A stretch of DNA of 64,000 nucleotides, taken from NCBI RefSeq assembly GCF_023544445.1, contig NZ_JALPVJ010000014.1:186001-250000 (forward strand), given 5' to 3'. Below are positions 1 through 7,269 of the stretch, piece by piece; position 1 is the first letter of the stretch, and each line of letters opens with the position of its first letter. The stretch is from Actinoplanes sp. M2I2. GTDB lineage: Bacteria; Actinomycetota; Actinomycetes; Mycobacteriales; Micromonosporaceae. A program made the translations under genes and the position numbers. Below the pieces are notes generated by a model. That model did not search any database. It saw only the letters and a program-made list of their open reading frames with translations, and had not been told where the DNA came from.

Positions 1-260
1 GCGCCGACCTCAAGACCTCGACCGGAGCCGTACGACTCGGCGAGGCGGTCCGTGGCTCGGTCGTGCTGCAGACGGCCGCGGGCAACGTCGACATCGGTAT
101 CGCCGAGGGCACGGCCGCCTGGCTCGAGCTCAACTCCGGCTTCGGCCATGTCCGCAACGAGTTGGCGGACGTCCCGGGGCCCGGCGGAAGCGACCAGACC
201 GTCGAGGTGCGCGGCCGCACCTCGTACGGCGACATCACCGTCCACCGCTCCATGGCCTGA
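1..260 (+). CDS. DUF4097-type beta-strand repeat protein, C-terminal part
   Basis: The reading frame is open from base 3 with no start in the window and stops at TGA 258-260, so only the last 85 residues are visible. They consist of short alternating beta strands with Gly turns (STGAVRLGEAV, AAGNVDIGIAEG, SYGDITVHRS), the pattern of DUF4097 beta-solenoid proteins, whose molecular role is unknown. The gene lies 13 bp upstream of a DrrA-type ATPase in the same direction, an arrangement common in actinobacteria, so it is probably the first gene of that operon. Family assignment is by pattern only. Confidence 0.7.
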   Translation, partial: ADLKTSTGAVRLGEAVRGSVVLQTAAGNVDIGIAEGTAAWLELNSGFGHVRNELADVPGPGGSDQTVEVRGRTSYGDITVHRSMA

Positions 261-273
261 GGAGACACCGACC

Positions 274-1044
274 ATGCAAACCACTGAACCCGCGATCCGG
301 GTCCACGGACTCCGCAAGGCGTACCAGCAGTTGGAAGTTCTCAAGGGTGTGAACTTCGAGGTGGCGCGGGGCAGCATCTTCGCGCTGCTCGGCTCGAACG
401 GCGCCGGCAAGACCACGGTCGTCCGCATTCTGTCGACCCTGCTCAAAGCGGACGACGGCTCGGCGACCGTCGACGGCTTCGACGTGCGGTCGCAGCCGGC
501 CCGGGTACGCGAGTCGGTCAGCCTGACCGGCCAGTTCGCGGCGGTGGACGAGATCCTCACCGGGCGGGAGAACCTCATCATGATCGCCGAGCTGCGGCAG
601 GTGGGCAGCCCCGGCAAGGTGGCCGACGACCTGCTCGACCGGTTCGGCCTCACCGACGCCGGGCGGCGCCGGGTGGGCACCTACTCCGGTGGCATGCGCC
701 GTCGCCTCGACATCGCCATGAGCTTCATCGGCGACCCGCCGGTCATCTTCCTCGACGAGCCGACCACGGGCCTCGACCCCGAGGCGCGCATCGAGGTGTG
801 GCAGATGATCCAGGACCTGGCCGACGCCGGCACGACGGTGTTCCTGACGACGCAGTATCTCGAGGAGGCCGAGAAGCTGGCCGACCGGATCGCCATCCTG
901 CACCAGGGCACGATCATCGTGTCCGGAACCCTGGCCGAGCTCCGGCTCCTGCTTCCGCCGGCCAAGGCCGAGTACGTGGAACGACAGCCCACCCTCGAAG
1001 AGATCTTCCTGGCCGTCATCGGCGACAAGAAGGGGCAACGATGA
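274..1044 (+). CDS. ABC transporter ATP-binding protein, DrrA-like
   Basis: This 256-residue ATPase would energise an ABC-2 exporter together with the next gene. Walker A GSNGAGKTT is at residues 40-48, the signature is YSGGM near 137 (in place of LSGGQ), and Walker B with D-loop (VIFLDEPTTGLD) lies near 157-168. The protein ends with LEEIFLAVIG, the short tail typical of DrrA-type ATPases, but is shorter than DrrA itself (about 330 residues). The ATG at 274 is chosen because GGAG at 261-264 precedes it. Its stop overlaps the permease start by ATGA. DrrAB systems export drugs or lipids; the substrate here cannot be read from sequence. Confidence 0.93.
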   Translation: MQTTEPAIRVHGLRKAYQQLEVLKGVNFEVARGSIFALLGSNGAGKTTVVRILSTLLKADDGSATVDGFDVRSQPARVRESVSLTGQFAAVDEILTGRENLIMIAELRQVGSPGKVADDLLDRFGLTDAGRRRVGTYSGGMRRRLDIAMSFIGDPPVIFLDEPTTGLDPEARIEVWQMIQDLADAGTTVFLTTQYLEEAEKLADRIAILHQGTIIVSGTLAELRLLLPPAKAEYVERQPTLEEIFLAVIGDKKGQR

Positions 1045-1802
1045 GCACCCATGCTCTCAGCGACTCACGAGTGATGCTCAAGCGCTCGTTGCGTCACGTC
1101 ACGCGCAGCCTGGACACCATCATCACGGTGACGATCATGCCGATCGCCTTCATGCTGTTGTTCGTCTACGTGTTCGGCGGCGCCATCCAGGCGAACACCG
1201 ACAACTACGTCAACTACCTGCTGCCCGGCATCCTGCTCATCGCGATCGCCAGCGGCGTCGCCTACACCGCCTACCGCCTCTTCAACGACCTGCAGAGCGG
1301 CATCTTCGAACGGTTCCACTCGATGCCGATCGCCCGCCCGTCCGTGCTGTGGGGGCACGTGCTGACCTCGGTGGTGTCCAACGCCATCTCGGTGATCATC
1401 ATCGCCTTGGTGGCCCTGGTCATGGGCTTCCGCTCGTCGGCCGGCCCGCTCGCCTGGCTCGCCGTGGCCGGCATCCTGGTGCTCTTCACGCTTGCGCTGA
1501 CCTGGATCGCGGTGATCGCCGCGCTGTCGGCCAAGACCCAGGACGGGGCGGCCGCCTTCTCCTACCCGATCATCTTCCTGCCGTTCATCAGCTCGGCCTT
1601 CGTCCCGACCGACTCGATGCCCGGCCCGGTGCGGGCCTTCGCCGAGAACCAGCCGGTCACGTCGATCGTCGACACGATCCGGGCCTTGTTCGAGCAGCAA
1701 CCGGTCGGCACCGAGATCTGGACCGCCCTGGCCTGGTGCGCCGGCGTGCTCCTGATCGCCTACCTGGCCGCCCTGGCGGCGTACCGGCGCAAGATCGCCT
1801 GA
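1041..1802 (+). CDS. ABC-2 type transporter permease, DrrB-like
   Basis: This 253-residue membrane protein has about six hydrophobic segments, the first near residues 28-47 (TIMPIAFMLLFVYVFGG) and the last near 225-246. It contains the ABC-2 region FERFHSMPIARP in the cytoplasmic loop after the second membrane segment. It is translationally coupled to the ATPase through an ATGA overlap at 1041-1044 and would form the membrane channel of that exporter. It ends shortly before a strong bidirectional hairpin. The substrate is unknown. Confidence 0.92.
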   Translation: MSTHALSDSRVMLKRSLRHVTRSLDTIITVTIMPIAFMLLFVYVFGGAIQANTDNYVNYLLPGILLIAIASGVAYTAYRLFNDLQSGIFERFHSMPIARPSVLWGHVLTSVVSNAISVIIIALVALVMGFRSSAGPLAWLAVAGILVLFTLALTWIAVIAALSAKTQDGAAAFSYPIIFLPFISSAFVPTDSMPGPVRAFAENQPVTSIVDTIRALFEQQPVGTEIWTALAWCAGVLLIAYLAALAAYRRKIA

Positions 1803-1822
1803 ACCCCCGGACCGGGACGGCG

Positions 1823-1849
1823 GGGCCGCGGCTGACTCAGCCGCGGCCC
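1823..1849. terminator. Bidirectional hairpin terminator between convergent genes
   Basis: Arms GGGCCGCGGCTGA (1823-1835) and its exact reverse complement (1837-1849) flank a single base, giving a very stable GC-rich stem. It lies just after the exporter permease and overlaps the last codon of the convergent VOC gene, so it can stop transcription from both sides. No U-tract is present, as is common in actinobacteria. Confidence 0.75.
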
Positions 1850-2448
1850 TGCCACGTGGCGACGCAAGCTTCGTTGCCCTCGGCGTCGGCGAGGATCCAC
1901 CACTTCGGGGCATGGGCGTCGGAGACGAGACGCCCGCCGGCGGTCAGCGCAGCGGCGACACGGGCCTCGGCCTGATCGTGGGGAACTGCCACGTCCAGGT
2001 GGACGCGGTTGCGCTGCGGACGGGCGACGTCCAGCGGCTGCAGGCCGATCCCCGGTCCGCGACCCCGCGGATCCCCCGCGACGTCGTCACCGACCTGCCG
2101 GTAGCCCAGCACCGCGCACCAGAACGGCAACACCTCGGCGCCGACGAGGGCGTCGATCGTGACGTTGACGAGCTGAACGGCAGCGGGTTCCGACAGGAGG
2201 CCCACCTGGGCGGCCGCGGCCGAGATCAGCCGGGCCGCGGCGATGTCACGCGCCGTCAGGGTCACGGTCACGCCGGCGTCCCGCAGGTCCATCCGCGGAG
2301 GAGCGTCGAGGGGGAGCCGATTGATCTCGTCGACCAGCGCGACGCCTTCGGCGAACGACCGCGTACGGAAGTGGGCCGCGACGACGTGGTAGAGAACGCG
2401 CCAGTCCTCGACCCCCTCGGCCGCGTGGAACTCGGCCGCTGTGGTCAT
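1837..2448 (-). CDS. PCD-like plus VOC (glyoxalase) two-domain protein
   Basis: The 203-residue product has two parts. The first ~85 residues resemble the pterin-4a-carbinolamine dehydratase (PCD/DCoH) fold (PRMDLRDAGVTVTLT followed by ARDIAAARLI). The rest is a VOC domain with the usual ends AVLGYRQVGDD, NRVHLDVAVP and LADAEGNEACVATW. The start ATG at 2448 overlaps the stop of the upstream VOC gene by 4 bp, which fixes the start and shows the two are co-transcribed. The PCD part lacks a clear HH motif, so dehydratase activity is doubtful. VOC proteins cover dioxygenases, glyoxalases and drug-binding proteins; the reaction is unknown. Confidence 0.8.
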   Translation of the reverse strand: MTTAAEFHAAEGVEDWRVLYHVVAAHFRTRSFAEGVALVDEINRLPLDAPPRMDLRDAGVTVTLTARDIAAARLISAAAAQVGLLSEPAAVQLVNVTIDALVGAEVLPFWCAVLGYRQVGDDVAGDPRGRGPGIGLQPLDVARPQRNRVHLDVAVPHDQAEARVAAALTAGGRLVSDAHAPKWWILADAEGNEACVATWQGRG

Positions 2449-3158
2449 GCGCGGCGCGGGGTCAGGACGCAGAAGCCGGTGCCGTCGGGGTCGGCCAGCC
2501 GGACGCTGCCGTCGTCGTGGCCGTCGCCGAGGTGGGTGGCGCCCAGGCCGAGCAGCCGGTCGACCTCGGCCTGCTGGTCGCCGTCGGCGGGCGGGGCGAG
2601 GTCGTAGTGCACCCGGTCGGGGCCGTGGCGCGGGTCCAGCGGCGGGCCGCCCCAGGTCACCTTGGCGCCGCCGCGCGGGGACTGGACTGCGGTCTCCTCG
2701 TCCTGGTCCCAGACCAGGGGCCAGCCCAGCGCCTCGCTCCAGAAACAGCCCACCTGCCGGGTGCCGTCGCAGGACAGGGCCCCGATGAAGCCGGTGCCGG
2801 CCAGGAAGTTGTTGCCGGCCTCGATGACGCAGAACTCGTTGCCCTCGGGATCGGCCAGCACGATGTGGCCTTCCTCGCCGGTCTGGCCGATGTCGACGTG
2901 CCGCGCGCCCAGTGACAGCGCCCGGGCCACGGTCTCGGCCTGGCGCTCCGGCGATTCGCTCGTCAGGTCGAAGTGCATCCTGTTCTGGGCGGCCTTGGGC
3001 TCGGCCATCGGAAGGAAGCGGATGCGAAATCCGAAGTCGTCCTCGGGCAGTATCGTGGCGTCGTCGGCTGTCTCCCGGCCCAGCAGGCCGGACCAGAACC
3101 GGACCTGTTCCGGCGGCCGGCTCGCTCCGAAAGTGACAGCGAACAAGCTGAGTGTCAT
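2445..3158 (-). CDS. VOC family protein with two glyoxalase domains
   Basis: This 237-residue protein holds two VOC units. Unit 1 covers about residues 5-115 (VRFWSGLLGRET, RMHFDLTS, LADPEGNEFCVIE). Unit 2 covers about 125-235 (CFWSEALGWPLVW, RVHYDLAPP, LADPDGTGFCVLTP). The His and Glu/Asp positions that bind metal in VOC enzymes are partly present. It is the upstream member of a two-gene operon with the PCD-VOC protein. The substrate is unknown; many actinobacterial paralogues are annotated only as glyoxalase or bleomycin-resistance-like proteins. Confidence 0.85.
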   Translation of the reverse strand: MTLSLFAVTFGASRPPEQVRFWSGLLGRETADDATILPEDDFGFRIRFLPMAEPKAAQNRMHFDLTSESPERQAETVARALSLGARHVDIGQTGEEGHIVLADPEGNEFCVIEAGNNFLAGTGFIGALSCDGTRQVGCFWSEALGWPLVWDQDEETAVQSPRGGAKVTWGGPPLDPRHGPDRVHYDLAPPADGDQQAEVDRLLGLGATHLGDGHDDGSVRLADPDGTGFCVLTPRRA

Positions 3159-3282
3159 CGCGTATCCCCCGATCGCCGGACGGCGACAGCAGCGTAAGCG
3201 AGGACCCGCGCACCCGCATGCAAGTTACGGCGCATCTGGTGGACTTCGCCGCAGCCGCGCGTGATCCATCCGCCCTGGGCCG

Positions 3283-3768
3283 CTACTGCTGATGAGTCTC
3301 GATGTAGGCGCGGTCGTGGTAGACGAGGTGGCCGGTGGCGTCGCCGAGCAGGACGTCGTGGACCTGGGCGATGACGACGGTCGAGGTGCCGACCGGGACG
3401 AGGTCGAGCGGGGTGCACCGCAGCGAGGCCAGGGCGGTGGTCAGCACCGGCTCCCCCGTGGGCAGCAGCTCCCAGCCCTGATCGGGGGTGAAGCGCGGGC
3501 CTCCCGGGCCGGCGAAGGCCCGGGCCAGGGCGACCGAGCCGGGGCCGAGCAGGTTGACCACGAAGCTGGGCGCCTCGAGGATCGCGCGGGCCGATGGCGA
3601 ACCCATCACCGAGTACGACAACGCGGGCGGGTCGGCCGACACCGAGGCGACGCTGGAGGCGGTCAGGCCGACGGGCCCGGCCGCCGAGATGACCGCCACG
3701 CCGGTCGGGTAGCGGCGGAAGGCGGCCTTGAAGTCCTGCGCGACGTCATTTTGCACACTGGGCAACAC
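3283..3768 (-). CDS. Flavin reductase-like domain protein
   Basis: The 161-residue protein carries the flavin-reductase fold: FRRYPTGVAVISA near residue 18, GLTASSVASVSADPPALSYSV near 34-54, a central SFVVNLLG and the late GDATGHLVYHDRAYIETH. Such proteins reduce FMN or FAD with NAD(P)H for partner monooxygenases, or bind flavin in their own right. No monooxygenase gene is adjacent. The start is uncertain: GTG 3768 is taken, but TTG 3765 and GTG 3756 are also possible. A short inverted repeat TGAAG-TCGG-CTTCA lies just upstream near 3794-3808. Confidence 0.85.
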   Translation of the reverse strand: MLPSVQNDVAQDFKAAFRRYPTGVAVISAAGPVGLTASSVASVSADPPALSYSVMGSPSARAILEAPSFVVNLLGPGSVALARAFAGPGGPRFTPDQGWELLPTGEPVLTTALASLRCTPLDLVPVGTSTVVIAQVHDVLLGDATGHLVYHDRAYIETHQQ

Positions 3769-3796
3769 TCTCCCACTGTAAAACTTGAAGTCGGCT

Positions 3797-4711
3797 TCAC
3801 GTCAAGGTGTGCAGCAGGGTGATCGCCAGCAGCACGGGCACGCAGGCCAGCGTGGACAGGAAGATGGCGTCCCGGGCCAGGATCAGGGCCGTACCGGCGC
3901 TCTGCGCGTACAGGAAGATGTTCTGCGCCGTCGGCAGGGCTGCCATCACGGTCACCCCGTATGTCTGGGTGGGTGGGAGCCGCAGCACGTGGGCCAGGGC
4001 GAAGGCCAGCGCGGGCATGACCGCGGTCTTGAGCACGACGGCGGCCGCGGTGGGCCCGCGGTCGGGGCCGGGCGCGAGGAGCCGGCGGCCCGAGAGCGAC
4101 ATGCCGAAGACCAGGAGCACCACCGGTACGGCGGCCTGGCCGATCGCGTCGACGGGCTGAGCGAGCACGCCGGGCAGCTTCAGCCCGGTGACAGCCAGGA
4201 TCACGCCGAGCAACAGGGCTACCGTCAGTGGGTTGCGCAGTGGTGCCCTCAGTGACGTACGCCAGGACGAGTGACCGGTCGTGACCACCTGCAACATCGT
4301 CAGCGCGATCGGCGTGATCACCAGCAACTGCAGCATGACGATCGGCACGACCAGCGCGGTGTCCCGCAGCACGTAGGTCGCCACGGGAACGCCGATGTAC
4401 GTCGCGTTGGTGTAGCCCGCGGCCAGAGCCCCCACGATCCGGGTGCCGCGGTCACGGCCACGGGTCGTCAGCGCGTGCAGGCCGAAACAGAGCAGCGCGG
4501 CCGCCGCCGACACAACGAGCGGCCGGGTGAAAAGCACACCGGGGTCGGACGCGGCCGCGACGCTGAAGATCAGAAAGGGCGTCAGCACGGCGAACGTGAG
4601 CCGGCCGCCCACCGCCTCGGTCTCCTCGGGCAGCCCGCCCCAGCGACCGGCCACCCAGCCGACCAGCACGATCACGCCGATCACCGCGAATCCGGAGAGC
4701 GCCGAGACCAT
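3797..4711 (-). CDS. AEC family (auxin efflux carrier-like) transporter
   Basis: This 304-residue integral membrane protein has about ten hydrophobic segments and the AEC pattern: N-terminal GFAVIGVIVLVGWVAGRWG, a central break after RAPLRNPLTVALLLGVILA, and C-terminal MAALPTAQNIFLYAQ. AEC carriers move organic acids or similar anions across the membrane. The gene sits alone in the minus direction, 66 bp after the glutathione peroxidase gene in transcription order. Length fits the family (about 300-320). Confidence 0.88.
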   Translation of the reverse strand: MVSALSGFAVIGVIVLVGWVAGRWGGLPEETEAVGGRLTFAVLTPFLIFSVAAASDPGVLFTRPLVVSAAAALLCFGLHALTTRGRDRGTRIVGALAAGYTNATYIGVPVATYVLRDTALVVPIVMLQLLVITPIALTMLQVVTTGHSSWRTSLRAPLRNPLTVALLLGVILAVTGLKLPGVLAQPVDAIGQAAVPVVLLVFGMSLSGRRLLAPGPDRGPTAAAVVLKTAVMPALAFALAHVLRLPPTQTYGVTVMAALPTAQNIFLYAQSAGTALILARDAIFLSTLACVPVLLAITLLHTLT

Positions 4712-4777
4712 GCGGCGTGACGCTACGGCACCCCCGCGCCGTCCGCATGCGGAACCTGCTCGCCCTCCGGCCCGGCG

Positions 4778-5254
4778 TCAGCGAGGCGCGGCGATCTCCC
4801 GCTCGACGGCGGCCGTCAACTGCTCGTCGTCCGGGGTGACGCCCGGCGCGAAGCGGCCCGCCACCTCGCCGGTCCGGGAGATCAGGAACTTCTCGAAATT
4901 CCACTGCACGTCCTGGTCACCGGCCAGAGCGCGGTAGAGCGGGTGCCGCTCGGGCCCGAGCACGGCGATCTTGGAGAACATCGGGAACTCGACGCCGTAC
5001 GTGCTGCGGCAGAACTCCGCGATCTCCTCGTCGCTGCCCGGCTCCTGCCCGGCGAAGTCGTTGGCCGGGAAACCTAGCACGGAGAACCCCTGCTCCCGGT
5101 ACCGCTCGTGCAGCTTCTCGAGACCCTCGTACTGCGGGGTGAGCCCGCACTTCGAGGCCACGTTCACCACGAGCAGCACCTGCCCCGCGTAGTCGCCGAG
5201 CGTGCTCGTCCCGCCCGAGATGGTCGTCAGCGGAATGTCCTGGATCGCCGTCAT
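4778..5254 (-). CDS. Glutathione peroxidase family thiol peroxidase
   Basis: The 158-residue enzyme belongs to the Cys-type glutathione peroxidases, which in bacteria usually use thioredoxin to reduce peroxides. The peroxidatic site is NVASKCGLTPQY near residue 36 (Cys rather than selenocysteine). The Gln motif appears as FPANDFAGQEPG (the family usually has FPCNQF), and the Trp-Asn site is WNFEKFLI. The replacement of the second Cys of the FPCNQF motif by Ala is notable, as some members use a Cys there for resolution. It starts 116 bp from the divergent radical SAM gene. Confidence 0.92.
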   Translation of the reverse strand: MTAIQDIPLTTISGGTSTLGDYAGQVLLVVNVASKCGLTPQYEGLEKLHERYREQGFSVLGFPANDFAGQEPGSDEEIAEFCRSTYGVEFPMFSKIAVLGPERHPLYRALAGDQDVQWNFEKFLISRTGEVAGRFAPGVTPDDEQLTAAVEREIAAPR

Positions 5255-5370
5255 CGCTGTTCCACTCCTTGATAGCGGACCGCTTCGTGTTCGGGGGGCC
5301 GCCTTGATCGCGGACCCGATCGCGGCCCGCTGTCACGGTACATCCGCGCAGGCCGGGGTACTGGTCGAGG

Positions 5371-6543
5371 GTGACCGACCTGGACGTGCCCCTGGCCCTC
5401 GACGACCCGGCCGCGCCGCACAGCGCCAGCGGCGAGACGGTGCGCACCCACGACCTGAGCGACGTCGCGCCGCCTGCCCGGCCGGCCCGGCGGTGGTTTC
5501 CCAAGCGGGTCGTGGCCACCCCGCCGGCCTACGACCACCCGCACGGGCGGCGCATCATCGAGCGCGTCGAGGCCCAGGGCATCGAGGTCGAGCGGCTGAC
5601 GTCGGCCCGGCTGACCGGCGTCCGCGGCGAGAACGACCGTCAGACGTACGCGCGGGCGAAGTCGACCCTGGCCATCGTGGTCAGCCCGCCGTCGCGCCGG
5701 AAGCTGCAACCGATTGCACCCAGCGCCGACTGGCGGTTCGACCTGGCCGAGGGCTGCCCGGCCCACTGCCAGTACTGCTACCTGGCCGGCTCGCTCTCCG
5801 GCCCCCCGGTCACCCGCGTCTACGCCGACCTCGACGACATTCTCGACAACCTGACCGAGTACGCCGGCCGGGGCACCGTCACGTCGCGGCGGGTCGCGCG
5901 CCGGGACGAGGGCACCACGTTCGAGGCGTCCTGCTACACCGATCCGCTGGCCCTGGAACACCTGACCGGCAGCTGGCGGCGGGCGGTCGAGCACTTCGGC
6001 GCCTGGGACGCCTCGGTCCAGCTGCGCTGGACGACCAAGTTCGGCGACGTGGACAGCTTCGTCGGGCTGCCGCACCAGGGGCGTACGCGGGTGCGGTTCA
6101 GCGTCAATTGCCTGCCCGTCACGACGCGGATGGAGGGCGGCACGAGCCCACTGCCCGAGCGGCTGGCGGCGTTGCGGAAGCTGGCCCTCGACGGCTACCC
6201 GGTCGGGCTGACCATCGCGCCGATCATGACGGTCGACGACTGGCGGGAGGCCTACGGCGAACTGCTCGACGCGGTAGCGGCGGCCGTCGACGGCGTACCG
6301 GAATTGGACCTGACCGCCGAGCTGATCACCCACCGCTTCACCCCGGGCAGCAAGGAAGTGCTGCTCGGCTGGTATCCGCGCACCCGGCTGGAGATGGACG
6401 AGGAGTCCCGCAGCCGCAAACACGGGAAGTTCGGCGCGGTCAAGTACGTCTACCCGGCCGACGTGATGGCCGAGCTACGCGGCTGGTTCGAGCACGAGAT
6501 AGCCGCGCGCCTGCCACAGTGCCGCATCCTCTACTGGACCTGA
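5371..6543 (+). CDS. Spore photoproduct lyase-like radical SAM protein
   Basis: The 390-residue protein has a radical SAM cluster motif at Cys129, Cys133 and Cys136 (GCPAHCQYCY), the CxxxCxxC spacing of the SPL family. Other SPL-like features are WRFDLAEGCPAHC, CYTDPLALEHLTGSWRRAVEHF and the late HRFTPGSKEVLLGWYP. SPL repairs spore thymine dimers using SAM, but many actinobacteria that form no endospores carry SPL-like proteins of unproven role, so DNA repair is only probable. The start is GTG 5371 with GAGG immediately upstream, an unusually short spacing. Confidence 0.85.
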   Translation: MTDLDVPLALDDPAAPHSASGETVRTHDLSDVAPPARPARRWFPKRVVATPPAYDHPHGRRIIERVEAQGIEVERLTSARLTGVRGENDRQTYARAKSTLAIVVSPPSRRKLQPIAPSADWRFDLAEGCPAHCQYCYLAGSLSGPPVTRVYADLDDILDNLTEYAGRGTVTSRRVARRDEGTTFEASCYTDPLALEHLTGSWRRAVEHFGAWDASVQLRWTTKFGDVDSFVGLPHQGRTRVRFSVNCLPVTTRMEGGTSPLPERLAALRKLALDGYPVGLTIAPIMTVDDWREAYGELLDAVAAAVDGVPELDLTAELITHRFTPGSKEVLLGWYPRTRLEMDEESRSRKHGKFGAVKYVYPADVMAELRGWFEHEIAARLPQCRILYWT

Positions 6544-6602
6544 CCCCGCCCGCGATCACCAAACAGAGCCCACCCTCCCTGGGGGAGCCCCCTCGAACAT
6601 TG

Positions 6603-6660
6603 TCGCGCAAAAGCGCGAGATCGTTCGTGTGGCCTGTGGACAACTCGCCTCTGTGGACAA
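6603..6660. promoter_or_regulatory. Hairpin and pair of consensus DnaA boxes
   Basis: Two exact TGTGGACAA sequences (6635-6643 and 6652-6660) lie in the same orientation, 17 bp apart. Their reverse complement TTGTCCACA is the actinobacterial DnaA-box consensus. Just upstream is a perfect small hairpin TCGCGC-AAAA-GCGCGA (6603-6618). The site is between the radical SAM gene and a small hypothetical gene, far from any visible dnaA or dnaN. DnaA binding is inferred from the consensus only. Confidence 0.5.
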
Positions 6661-6706
6661 GCGGCCGACGATCGACGGGCCGGGTTCGGGTCGTTGAACT
6701 GTGCCG

Positions 6707-6886
6707 TTACTCGCGGCGCGGCGTGTCGGGACCGCTCGGCCCCGGGACGTCGCCCGGCAGACCGGAGTCGTCCGGGTGGTGCTCCAGGAGGCGGCCCGGC
6801 TGCGGCCGCTCCCCCCGGTCGGGCAGGTCGGTCAGGTCGATCGGGTGTTCGAATTCCGGCTGGTCGTTCGGTTGGCGAACACTCAT
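6707..6886 (-). CDS. Small hydrophilic hypothetical protein (59 aa)
   Basis: The start ATG at 6886 is fixed by a perfect ribosome binding site AAGGAGG (complement of 6892-6898) five bases upstream, strong evidence that this small gene is real. The product is polar and rich in Pro, Asp and Arg (EHPIDLTDLPDRGERPQPG, VPGPSGPDTPRRE), with no membrane segment or known motif, and is probably disordered. It stands alone between the DnaA-box pair and the pectate lyase control region. No function can be assigned. Confidence 0.65.
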   Translation of the reverse strand: MSVRQPNDQPEFEHPIDLTDLPDRGERPQPGRLLEHHPDDSGLPGDVPGPSGPDTPRRE

Positions 6887-7100
6887 GTCAGCCTCCTTCG
6901 TCAACCCCTCCTCTTACCCGACCGCCGCAAAGCCATGCGACACCGCCGCGGCCCCGTTCGACCCCCCACCGCGAATCCCCCGATGCAAGCGGACGCCTGC
7001 GACACCGGCCCGAAGCTCCACGCTGCCCATCACCGGTCCTGCGAGACCCGGAGCGAACTCCCGGCGATGCCAACCCGCAAAGCCCGTCATTGCAAACACT

Positions 7101-7158
7101 GCAAACGCTTGCTTCTCGCATTCACGGCTTTCTATCCTCGCAGTGGTAAGCGCTTTCC
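7101..7158 (+). promoter_or_regulatory. Pectate lyase promoter with two LacI-type operator-like palindromes
   Basis: A promoter-like pair TTGCTT (7109-7114) and TATCCT (7133-7138), 18 bp apart, is flanked by two imperfect palindromes: GCAAACGCTTGC (7101-7112), overlapping the -35, and GGTAAGCGCTTTCC (7145-7158), just after the -10. The AAGCGCTT core with a central CG is typical of LacI-family operators that control sugar and polysaccharide use. The lyase starts at 7270. Repression by a LacI-type protein lifted by pectin products is inference. Confidence 0.5.
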
Positions 7159-7269
7159 TGCAGACGAATCGCCGAGTCGGCGTGGGTGGCTGGTCGACGA
7201 CCCGGACGGTCGTGGACCCGAGACAACGGTTCGTGGTGGCGGCGCCCGTATGCGACAAGGAGCGAACCC

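Noticed and set aside
5251-6423. Long minus-strand frame opposite the radical SAM gene, and similar frames opposite most genes
   Set aside because: High GC content leaves antisense frames open; composition is Arg/Gly/Pro-rich without motifs or ribosome binding sites.
6572-6590. Short CTCCC/GGGAG pairing after the radical SAM gene as a terminator
   Set aside because: The stem is only five base pairs and has no U-tract, so support is too weak to annotate.
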